A stretch of 64,000 nt of DNA from Opisthocomus hoazin. Its lineage: Eukaryota; Chordata; Aves; Opisthocomiformes; Opisthocomidae. Shown in pieces: positions 13,201 through 25,200 of this stretch. The notes under the pieces are model-generated. The model saw only the letters and a program-made list of their open reading frames with translations. It was not told the origin of the DNA and did no database searches. The stretch covers positions 52,989,830 to 53,053,829 of the forward strand of contig NC_134454.1 in assembly GCF_030867145.1 (NCBI RefSeq), given 5' to 3'. Position 1 is the stretch's first letter. Each line of letters starts with the position of its first letter. A program made the position numbers and the translations under genes.

Positions 13201-16200
13201 TGACAGAAAAATCTCTCATAGTATCATTCCAAAATATTTGTAGAAAAGTATTTTTCTCTATTTTTAAACTGATAAAAAGGTATTGGTTAAAAAGGCAAGC
13301 TTATAATATACTTTTGCCATCTCCTGTTTATGTATTTCTTTATCATTTCTAAAAAGGTTCAGTAGCTTGTGTAGCGTAATACACTGTATGAGTAGTGATG
13401 ACTGTTGAGCATGAGTGTTAAAAATGGTTTATAGCCTTGGAGGTGGCAGGTTTTTTAGCATCTGACATTTACATGGAAAATCTTTTCCAATATGGATTTA
13501 TTAAGAACTATTTTTATGTTTTCCTAGAAATTAGTATATCTAAAACACTTGCGAAGAATCTTGTCTGGGATGGAAAGCTTTTCACGAATTGCAGCTTTCA
13601 TGTCTGTAGTTACCAGTCTGTCTGTAGGCAGTAAAGATGGGGACCGCAGCACAGAGGAGAATAAAGCAGTCAAAGGAATATCCTCGCTGCTTCTGAGCCC
13701 AGAGGGCTGCAGGAGGGACAAAACCCCATGCTCTGCAGCAGGAGGGTTTGTTGGCCTCTGGCCATTCTCAGAAACCTTCAGTGGTCCTTCAGGTCTTGTG
13801 ATGAGAAAGCCTTCTTTCCCACGGAAACTAGTTGCAAAATATTTCTGCTGAGCAGGCATTCCTCAAATATCACAAAACATGAGATTTACTGGGCTTTAGA
13901 GAAGTCAGCATGTGTTCAGCGTATCACAATTCAGACATCCCTTAGCCAAATAACTATGTATTTGGTGGGAGGTGTGTAGTTCTACTTTGGGCTTGGTTTA
14001 AAGCTATTCTCTCATGCTGTCTTTTTTCCTGGATTGGAAGGTTAAATTAGATTTAGAATAGGGATTAAGTTGCAGTTCTGCATACAGAGTAGATGCATGG
14101 GTACATAAGAAATCATACGCAGGCTATAATGTGCTGAACTTTGTATAACGGTGTTACGTTTTTCATTATGGCTGTGTATGTGTATACACCATCACTTTAT
14201 AAAGTTTTCCTTAGACAAATAGTACGTGGAAGACAATGGGTGAAGATCTGAGGCATGTCAATACGGAAAAGTATATCAAGAAATGTTTACAACTGAGAAG
14301 GCAGCATACAGAAGACAAATGATTCCAAAGTTTAAGCATGTGTCTGCTTGCCATAAGGCAAAGGTGAAAAACTGGTGCAGTTACAGGTTGTCTGGTTCTA
14401 ATATTCAGAAGCAAGCTAGAATGAAGTTGCACAGTGAACCCGGTTCTGGCTCTTCCTTGCAACCTCATGCCCGAGTCTTCAACCTTAATACTTTAAGAAG
14501 CCCTTTCATGCTTTATTTTGTATGTTTCTTCTTTTCCAAGCCAACAGAAGAAAATGAAGGAGCATTGTGTGGCACTGCATGAACACTTAGGTTAGTTCTC
14601 TGTAAAGATGTGTCTGCCTAGGACCTAGTGAATTAGCTGACAAGGAACACTCGTTTCAGTGGCCATCTTCAATGTCGGCCAGTGGTGGAGGTGCATCAGA
14701 GCACATTTTACCTGACAGCAAGGAGCGATGGGAACCAGCAAGTCAGGGATTACACTTCAGGCTCCGGAGGGAGAGACAATATAGAGAAACATGAGAGAAA
14801 CAAGCTCACTGAAGCTTGACCTCTCTTGTCCCGTTTCTTCTAAACTGTCCTTGCGTCTCTTGCCTCCTCACTGATGCATCTTTGTTTTATCTGTCCTGCC
14901 CCATAGGCAGCAACCCCAGCCTATTCCCCATCTTACTCCTGGCTCCTCAGCTGAGGACAGTCCAATTTTTTTCCCTCTAATCCTGTTCATGTCCTAGTCT
15001 GTTTGCCCTGCTTGTCCCAGTTCTTACGAATCTTAGTTTTTCAAAGACTAATGACTTGATGGAAAGCACAGTTCTGGCACAAAGACCAAACCCTGACACA
15101 TTTCATGTTCCTACTCCAAAGCCTAGGAGTGCCCAAGCTTTTCAAAGAATTTTTTAAATAGGGGCAAAGCAAAACCTTTTTTCCTAGCCTTGTTCTCGGA
15201 AATGATGGAACTGTTTTGGCTTAAATCTTCCAAAACAAGCCTGAAGCAAGGACCCAGCATGGAAAGTCTGAGCTAAAATCATTACAGCTTGGCAATGTTA
15301 CAAGCAAGTGAAAAAGTGTCTTTTAATGGAGTGAGGTGGTCTCAGAATAAGATAGCGCTGTCACCTTTCCTCTCTTACAGATGTAGTGGCTGATGTGTCT
15401 ATCCCATTGTTTTCTGAGATGCATCGTGTCTAGACTTAAATGATAAGAAGTTGTAGCCATGCACAGCAGTTTGGCTGATCCAGTTCTTGGTTACTGGGTG
15501 TGACTTCTAGATTGGGTCAGCGCCTGTGGAAACAGTAAACAGTCTCCTGGCATTTCCTTAATGGCCAGTAAAGTCAGCAAGGCAGTGCTTATGCTGCTGT
15601 GGCCAGGGAGTCCTGAAGGTTGTAACCATTTTGCAGCCAGAAAATTGTTCTGAAATACCTGATTACCTATGTCCTTCGTCTTTCTTCTGCTATGAATACT
15701 ACTCCCAAGGCTTTGAAAGCAGTATAAAATCTGTCTGATATGTTTCAATTCTGATAATGTATTTGTTTTATATCAGGACAATAAAAAGGCTCAGGTTTTC
15801 ATTCTTGGTTTGTGTAATGGTTTTTTCAAGTTCTTTTTGAATTAGCTAACTGCAGTCTGGCACAGACTGTTGGCTTGAGTTCTGTGAGCAGGAAACGTGA
15901 AGCTGGCCAACAGGCCTTAGTATGACACCTTGACACTACCACGTTAAAAAGGTTAGGTGAGTATGATCCAGCTAAGCAAGTTGTAAATGCTTTTTATATA
16001 CATATATGTTTTATATATATGTGTACATAATGCAAATACATATGCTACATAATGCTAGCGAGAAGGCAGGAAATTTAAAATCCTGATTTCTCATTTTGTA
16101 CTTGAGGCACTCTCTTTTTTTAGTTAGTGTAAGTACCTATGATTCTATACACATACAGTATTGGTTTTATTCTCTGTAGTGCTCAGGGAGTAAGTGTGAG

Positions 16201-19200
16201 AAGGAAGAAATAAAAAAACCCCTTAACATTTATTAAAATAAATTAAACCCTTCTTGCTTTGTTGTACAAGCTTCCTAAAGGGCAGCATAAAAATCTGAGC
16301 CTGAAATACGTAGATTCTTTTGATCTCATTGAATGTACTAAAACTGATCTTCCAGGCGAATACATGGCAGGAAAATGTCAGAGGTAACTGAAAGAAAAAT
16401 TCACATACGGCATATGTAGCCTGGAGATGCTCACAGGCACTGTGAAGCAAGGATATACATTTTAATATTGTGTGTGTGTGTGTTTGTGTGTATATGCCAC
16501 CATGGAAAGATTTTATGCAACTTCACAAGTCCAAATGCCTAGATTAAAATGAAGGTTTGAATGCAATTGGGTCCACTTACATCAGTTACGCTCAGTTGTC
16601 CTAGATTTGGCTCAGGTTTTCAAAAGCAAGCATCTCATGTTGTTTATCCATTCATGGAAGTTTTTGAAATTTTACCTAGTACTGTAGTGCTTGCATACCT
16701 CCCACAGAGTTCAAAACCAAATCCTCAGAAAGGTAGCTGGCATCAGAACAGCCCACCCTACTTCCATCAGAGTAGTTGTGGTAGAATTTCTTGGGTTTTC
16801 ATTCTTTCAGTCTACTTTTCTTCCTCCCTGATATTTTTTTTTCCTCTCTCTCTTTCCTCAAGATCATCTGTTTGTTTTCACCTCTCCTCAATAACTAATT
16901 TTAGTTGCAGTTGTGAGAAAGCAAAATCAAGTGACTGAATATTGCACTTCAATATTTACATGTTTTAAAACAAACAAAAGGGACGACTTTTTGGGGAATG
17001 ACTAAACACTGATATCCTTTGCTACAGGATGCTGTGGAGGCCAGTAGTATACATGCATTTAGAAAGGTATTAGGCAAATTTGTGGAAAATAGACCTCACA
17101 GTGACTGTAAACACAGTGGTACAGGTTTGACCTCCAGTTTAGCAAGTTTGTCAGTTCTCTGCAGGCTGAACATAATATAATGGCACAAGCAGGTTTATGG
17201 TTGATTCATTTCTTATACTGTTTTCCCTGAACATCCATTATCACCCTGTTTTGGTTTCGGCTGCCGCCGGCAACAAAAGCGCCACGCGGCCGCCCCTCCC
17301 CCCGCCGGCGTGCGGAGGAGAATGGAAAGAAAGAGGCAGAAACTGGTGGGTCTGGATAAGGGCAGTTTAACAGAACAGCAAACAGAGGGAAAACAGGAAC
17401 AACAACGATACAAATAAGGAGAAAACACAACCACGAACCGTACAACAGCCGCTCTCCCGAAACCGGACCGGCGCTGCGCCCGCCCCAAGCCGCGAGTGCC
17501 TTCCCGCCACCCCGCCCCCCCCCACTGGAACCCAGCGTGACGTCACATGGTATGGAATACCGGGCTCTGTTTGGCCAGGTGGGGTCAGCCCCCACCCCCC
17601 GGCTGTGCCCCTTCCTGGAGTCTGGTGAAAATTAACCCTGTCCTGGCCAAACCCAGGACATTATCCACCCCTTATTCCATACCATCTACGTCATGCCCAG
17701 GTCCCCCACTGTCCGGTTGATCACCACCACTTCTCCTGTCTCCAGATATCATTCCTTTAGTCTATGGATCATCACTCTAAAGTGTCCATTGAGTTCATTT
17801 AATCCATGACTTCAGGCTCCATCTGTCGTTATGGTCTTCTGTGGCAGGGGAGGTGATGTGTGGTGATGGGTGGTCACTTGCTGCATCCGGAGCTCACGGC
17901 TGATGTATCTGGTGTGGCCCGTGCCCACAGTCTGCAGGAGATGTTGATCTTGATGAAGTTGCTGGATGCCAGTTGTTGAAAACCAGGTCCAGTTCCATCA
18001 TCGCTGTGCTCTGCTAGGTTTTCATCGAAAAAGTCCATCCTTCTTTAATCTGGACGATTCTTACTATGCTACTACTGGTACAAAATATAACAATTATAAC
18101 AGTGATAACAGACAGTGACAGGGTTATTTAACAACTAACTTTATACAATTTATTTATGGACTATTCTCGCCCAAAATTAAATCCCCATGAGGTACACATC
18201 GGACTTCCCCATCCTTCCTCATTACCCACCAGGTACACCCAGGTCCTTGAGCAAAGGCAATCCCGCGGACGGGCTTGCCTTTGCCCGAGGCAGGACTAAC
18301 CCAAACCGTCTTCCCTAACATGTTCCGCATGTGCACTACAGGGACTTTATCCCCTTCTACTGGGCGCTGAGGTTTTGACTGGGCAGGACCAGCCCGGTTG
18401 GTGGACCCTCTGGTGTTAACCAACCAGGTGGCCTTTGCTAAATGGGTATCCCAATTTTTGAAAGTCCCACCCCCCATTGCCCTCAAAGTGGTTTTTAGCA
18501 GCCCATTGTAACGTTCGATCTTTCCAGAGGCTGGTGCATGGTAGGGGATGTGATACACCCACTCAATACCGTGTTCTTTGGCCCAGGTGTCTATGAGGCT
18601 GTTGCGAAAATGAGTCCCGTTGTCCGACTCGATTCTTTCGGGAGTGCCATGTCGCCACAGGACTTGTTTTTCCAGGCCCAGGATGGTATTCCGGGCGGTG
18701 GCATGGGGCACAGGGTAGGTTTCCAGCCATCCGGTGGTGGCCTCCACCATTGTGAGCACATAGCGCTTGCCTTGGCGGGTCTGTGGCAGTATGATGTAGT
18801 CAATCTGCCAAGCCTCCCCATATTTATATTTTAGCCATCGTCCTCCAGACCACTGAGGCTTTACCCGCTTGGCTTGCTTGATTGCAGCGCATGTCTCACA
18901 TTCATGGATAACCTGTGCGATAGTGTCCATGGTCAAGTCCACCCCTCGGTCACGAGCCCATCTGTATGTCGCATCTCTTCCTTGGTGGCCCGAGGTGTCA
19001 TGGGCCCACCGAGCTATAAAGAGTTCACCCTTATGTTGCCAGTCCAGATCCACCTGAGCCACTTCAATCTTAGCAGCCTGATCTACCTGGTGGTTGTTTT
19101 GATGTTCTTCAGTGGCCCGACTCTTAGGGACGTGGGCGTCCACGTGACGGACTTTTACAGCCAACTGCTCTAGCCGGGCAGCAATATCTTGCCACAATGG

Positions 19201-22200
19201 GGCAGCCCAGATAGGTTTGCCTCTGCGCTGCCAGTTGTTCTTCTTCCATTGCTGCAGCCACCCCCACAAGGCATTGGCCACCATCCAAGAGTCAGTGTAA
19301 AGATAGAGCACTGGCCACTTCTCTCGACTGGCAATGTCTAAAGCCAGCTGGATGGCTTTCACCTCTGCAAACTGGCTGGACTCACCTTCTCCCTCGGCAG
19401 TTTCTGTGACTTGTCGTGTAGGGCTCCATACAGCAGCCTTCCACCTCCGCTGCTTCCCCACAATGCGACAGGACCCATCCGTGAACAGGGCATACTGTTT
19501 CTTATCTTCTGGCAGCTGGTTATACAGTGGGGCCTCTTCAGCACGTGTCACCTCCTCCTCTGGCGATGCTCCAAAATCTTTGCCTTCTGGCCAGTCCATG
19601 ATGACCTCCAGAATTCCTGGGCGACTGGGGTTTCCCATTCGGGCACGCTGGGTGATCAGAGCGACCCACTTACTCCACGTAGCATCGGTGGCATGATGCG
19701 TAGAGGGGACCCTCTCTTTGAACATCCAGCCCAGGACCGGCAATCGTGGAGCTAGGAGGAGCTGTGCTTCAGTGCCGACCACTTCTGAAGCAGCTCGAAC
19801 GCCTTCATATGCTGCCAGAATCTCTTTTTCAGTGGGAGTATAGCGGGCCTCAGATCCTTTGTATCCCCGGCTCCAGAACCCCAGGGGTCGACCTCGAGTC
19901 TCCCCTGGTGCTTTCTGCCAGAGACTCCAGGTTGGGCCATTCTCCCCGGCTGCGGTGTAGAGCACGTTTTTAACATCTTGCCCTGACCGGACTGGACCAA
20001 GGGCTACGGCATGAACTATCTCCCGTTTAATCTGTTCAAATGCCTGTCGTTGCTCAGGGCCCCATTCAAAATCATTCTTCTTCCGGGTCACGTGGTACAG
20101 AGGACTCACAATTTGGCTGTAATTTGGGATGTGCATCCTCCAAAAACCCACAACACCCAGGAAGGCCTGTGCTTCCTTTTTGCTGGTTGGTGGAGACATA
20201 GCTGCTATTTTGTTGATGACATCCATTGGGATTTGACGGCGCCCATCCTGCCATTTTATTCCCAAAAACTGGATCTCTTGCGCAGGTCCCTTGACTTTAC
20301 TTCGCTTAATGGCGAAACCGGCTTTCAGAAGGATCTGAACTATTTTCTCCCCTTTCTCAAAAACTTCCTCCGCTGTGTCGCCCCATATAATGATGTCATC
20401 GATGTACTGCAGATGTTCTGGGGCTTCACCCTTTTCCAGTGCAGTCTGGATTAGTCCATGGCAAATGGTGGGACTGTGTTTCCACCCCTGGGGCAGTCGA
20501 TTCCAGGTGTACTGGATGCCCCTCCAGGTGAAAGCAAACTGTGGCCTGCACTCTGCTGCCAAAGGGATGGAGAAGAATGCATTAGCGATGTCAATTGTAG
20601 CATACCACTTGGCTGCCTTTGACTCCAGCTGATATTGAAGTTCTAGCATGTCTGGCACGGCAGCACTCAGCGGTGGTGTGACTTCATTCAGGCCACGGTA
20701 GTCTATTGTCAGTCTCCACTCTCCAGTAGATTTTCTCACTGGCCATATGGGACTATTAAAGGGTGAGCGAGTTTTGCTGATCACTCCTTGACTCTCCAGT
20801 TGACGGATCAGCTGATGAATGGGGAGAAGGGAGTCTCGGTTGGTACGATACTGTCGCCGGTGCACCGTTGTGGTCGCGATGGGTACCTGTTGTTCTTCAA
20901 CCCTCAGCAACCCCACAACGGAAGGATCCTCCGAGAGACCAGGCAAAATGGACAGCTGTTTAATTTCTTCCGTCTCCACAGCAGCTATGCCAAAAGCCCA
21001 CCGATACCCCTTTGGGTCCTTGAAATAGCCTCTCCTAAGATAGTCTATCCCAAGGATGCACGGAGCCTCGGGGCCAGTTACAATGGGGTGCTTCTGCCAG
21101 TCCTGCCCAGTGAGGCTCACTTCAGCCTCCAGTAGACTCAGCTCTTGGGACCCCCCTGTCACTCCCGAAATGCAAATGGACTCTGACCCTTTGAACTCTG
21201 ATGGCATTAAAGTACACTGTGCACCAGTGTCCACTAGAGCTTTATACTCTTGTCGATCTGACGTGCCAGGCCACCGAATCCACACCGTCCAATAGACACG
21301 GTTGTCCCTTTCCTCCACCTGGCTGGAGGCAGGGCCCCTCTAATCCTCGTCAGAGAAATTGCTGCTCACCTGCTGTAAAAATGACTTGGAGGTCCCCTCC
21401 AGAGGATCGGAATCAAGGTCAAACTGTCTACCTGGTCTGGAGAGCTGGCTTTTGGAAACTGGAGCGGCATTTTTCCTAACAGAGTCCCCTTTTGTGATTG
21501 TTTTACCTCGCAACTCACGTACTCGTGCCTCTAGACTTGAGGTGGGTTTTCCATCCCACTTCCTCATGTCCTCTCCGTGGTCACGCAGGTAAAACCACAG
21601 GGTGCCCCGTGGTGTGTAGCCTCTGTATTCCCTCTCCTGAGCAGGGAAACGCTTGCCCCTAATAGCTGAGACACTGGCCCGTACAGGTGGGGAGTAGGAC
21701 ATACTCTGTTCGAGTCGCTGGACCTTCTGGGACAATTTATTTACAGCTGAGACAAGAGAGGAAGAGAGACTTTCCTCATATTGGCGGAGTCTGACAGCCA
21801 CCTCGTCTACTGTTGGTGTGTCTTTACCTTTCCAGTTTACAACTGCCAGTGAGTTGGCATGCGAGGAGGGTGCGCTCCGCACAAACTTCCTCCACATGGA
21901 TTGTGAGCACTGGAGTTCATCTGGGTCTGTGGGTACCTGCTCATCGTCTGTGTCACAGTAAACCAGCTCCCGCACAGCTAATTCCCTCAAGTACTGAATA
22001 CCCCTTTCCATATTGGTCCACTTGCCAGGATAGCATACAAAATCGTCACTGAAGGGGTACCTCTCCCTCACCCCTGAGAGAAGTCTCCTCCAGAGGCTGA
22101 GGACTTGTTCCTTTTTCCCAATGGCCTTGTCAATGCCCCCATCCCTGGCCAGGGATCCCAGCTGCTTGGCTTCCTTGCCCTCTAATTCCAAGCTGCTGGC

Positions 22201-25200
22201 CCCATTATCCCAGCACCGCAGCAGCCAGGTGGCAATGTGCTCGCCTGGGTGGCGGCTGAAGTCTTTCCGCATGTCTCGCAGCTCGCCCAGGGACAGGGAC
22301 CGGGTGATGATCTCTGTCTCTATCTCCCGCGATGACCCTGGCTCATCATCATCCCTCCCGGAGCGATCTGCTCTCTTTGCGTCTTTCTTTAGTTTTACAG
22401 GGGCGACTGCTACCTGCACAGATTGGTCACTGGGCTCAGTCACTGTGCCTGTGGCTGGAGCTGGGGCTGGAGCAGCTGCTGTGCCCGCTGGGGAAACCGA
22501 GGCAGACCCTGCAGCTGTGGCAGCGGTGGTGCTGGTCGGGGGGGCTGTGACTGCCTGCTGGGCTGGAGGGGCTGCAGGGCCGGCTGGGGGGGCAGCGCCA
22601 GTCACAGTGCCTGCCGCTTCGTTTCCCCCCTTTTCCCCTTTAGGGCACTGAACAGTGTTAAACAGGGCAGCTCGGTAGGCGTGGGCCAGACCCCAGCACG
22701 TTGCTGTGATCTGTGTCTCTCTGGAGTTCCCAGGGTGGCAGCACACTTTTTGCAGATATTTTACTAGTTTTTCCGGATTCTGTACTTGCTCAGGGGTGAG
22801 TTTAAAAAACATCGGGGGTGTCCACTGCCCTAGGTACTTGCCCATGCTGTCCCACACACCCAGCCACTCACAGCTATCCAGCCCCGGGGCAGGTCTCTGC
22901 ACGATGTTCTTAACGACTTGCTTAACCCTAAACAAAACCTGCAACCCATTCAGGAGGCATAACAAAAGGAGAGTGCTGCCCTGAGCATCCCACGGGTACT
23001 CGAAATTCTCAAAAGCAGTTAGGACCAGCCTGAGGGAGAGAGGGGGGGCGAAAGAGTGGGGGGAGGTATCCCCTTCGGCTTTCCCCACAGGCTGGGTTTG
23101 ATTATTAACAAATTCTAAGACATAGGATCCGAGGTACGGAAATGACCGCAGTGCCGCATGCAAATACAAGCCTAATTTCATGCACAGTGATGTTATCATA
23201 TCATAAGTCGATATCGTAAGGTAGAGCAAAATTATCATCCTGATCTTTTTCCCAGCGATGATGAACAGCACGGCATTGAATACATACTGCAAATAAGGAT
23301 TCAGAAACCACAGCCATCTGACCAAAGACAGAAACATTTTTACCGGCGACTATTTAACACAGAAAATGCGTATGATAAATTTTAACAAAATCTATGAAAG
23401 CAGTTTTAACACCCGCTGCTCAGCCCTGCCGTTATCCCCGCTCCACGTCTGGGCGCCAATTTAATGTTTTGGTTTCGGCTGCCGCCGGCAACAAAAGCGC
23501 CACGCGGCCGCCCCTCCCCCCGCCGGCGTGCGGAGGAGAATGGAAAGAAAGAGGCAGAAACTGGTGGGTCGGGATAAGGGCAGTTTAACAGAACAGCAAA
23601 CAGAGGGAAAACAGGAACAACAACGATACAAATAAGGAGAAAACACAACCACGAACCGTACAACAGCCGCTCTCCCGAAACCGGACCGGCGCTGCGCCCG
23701 CCCCAAGCCGCGAGTGCCTTCCCGCCACCCCGCCCCCCCCCACCGGAACCCAGCGTGACGTCACATGGTATGGAATACCGGGCTCTGTTTGGCCAGGTGG
23801 GGTCAGCCCCCACCCCCCGGCTGTGCCCCTTCCTGGAGTCCGGTGAAAATTAACCCTGTCCTGGCCAAACCCAGGACACACCCCTCTGCTTTCCTAGGGC
23901 TTGATATGAGGGTCTTTGGACCTTTGTTCTCACATCGTTACTGTGGTGATGATCAGTATTAAATTATTCTAGCATTTCTCTTTGCTGCTGAGAAATTTGT
24001 GTCTCCCACTTGTCCACCAAAGTCATATGTAAATGACTAAAGCAATCCTGGATATATGATGAAGTTGTAGATCCCTGTGACCAAGTCACTAGTAGAAGGG
24101 ACACAGTTCTCCAATCAGGTATCAAATGGAGGAGAGCAGGCATCCTAGCCCTCATCTCTTCCTCCTCTGAAAAAGCCTTGATCAGCCTTCCCACAATAAA
24201 GTATGCCACCTGAAGAGGTTGGGATGAGCTGCAGTTTTATAGTATGGCATTTCTGTCCTTCCTTCTCTCACCTCTAAAACGAGAAATTTCTGAAAGAACA
24301 GGTACTGGAAATGCCTATTTAAAATAAGAACATTAGGGTCTGTAAATAGTAGTGCTTGCAAAATGTGTATCCCATTGTCTGTGGTGTTTGATATATGGTT
24401 ATGGAAATGACATACTGGAAACTAAAAATTATTCAGGTTAGAAAGTGTTCCCTAAGTGGCCTGTATCTTCGCAGTACCTAAGCAAGGAGGTATGTTGTAT
24501 GAAATATTACATACCTCCTTTTGGTATCTATGATAGTTAAGTGACATTGCCTTTTTTTCCTCAATTTTTGTTCTGGATAATTAATATTGTCATGTTACGA
24601 TGACACATCGTCTGACAAGACTCCTCAGTCTAAAGGCAAGAACCTTTCCCTCTTACAGAAAGATCCAAGGAAACTGTTTCACTGAAAAGAGGATAGAGGA
24701 TAGAGGGCAGCAGATTTCTGGAAATCTAGGAGGGCCCTGGGGGACAGCTGAGGATGTCAGTGTCCTGTACACATTTCTGTGCAGGCAATATTCTCTGCTA
24801 GATGGTGCAATCCAGTGAACATAGATGTAGCATTAACAGCCTGTGGCCCTAGGTTGTTCTGTTAGCTTTATGCTTCTCTTTCATTGTTTGTTTCTGCAAC
24901 CTGTTTGAAACAGGAAAGATTTTGAAAAATATTTGTTCGCATGTCGCAAGCTTATTACCAATGTTATCCAATTATTTATGTAGAAACTTTCATAACCCAT
25001 TATTTTTCCTGCAGAAGCAATTGTATTTACATGGCAAGAAACTGAACTTGCCTGGCGAATGCCATTATAAATCAATTTATTTTAAATGACAGAAGCTTGC
25101 AGACATTCTAATTTTAGCTCAATAGCTTACTTGTGTTCTTGATAAATGAGTTTCTGACTGTTCAAGACAAAGAGAAAAAAAGCCATTTAAAATCTAGTTT

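Larger units (their letters stand above)
17247..23878 (-). mobile_element. Complete ERV-L-like endogenous retrovirus, antisense in MAMDC2 intron 9
   Basis: A 6632-bp provirus on the minus strand: 5' LTR 23465-23878, primer-binding site, gag, UAG, pol, a noncoding spacer, polypurine tract and 3' LTR 17247-17660. The LTRs are both 414 bp and I count three mismatches between them. The insertion is bounded by 5-bp duplications. Pol resembles class III (ERV-L) elements: YIDD polymerase box, LPQGWKHSPT stretch, D,D35E integrase. There is no env and no dUTPase frame. The antisense placement in a host intron is the orientation most often tolerated. Class assignment rests on recalled family features and could be refined by phylogeny. 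Confidence 0.93.

Noticed and set aside
17206..17595. Open frames across the LTRs (also 23406-23881 and 56130-56880)
   Set aside because: They are GC-rich LTR shadows. The same frames recur in each LTR and end with the LTR, with no domain.
17677..18153. Hidden env or dUTPase in the ERV-L-like spacer
   Set aside because: No open frame with a signal peptide, membrane segment or dUTPase motif.
18538..22767. Many plus-strand frames of 60-176 codons opposite gag and pol
   Set aside because: They are antisense shadows of the intact minus-strand genes and carry no recognisable motif.
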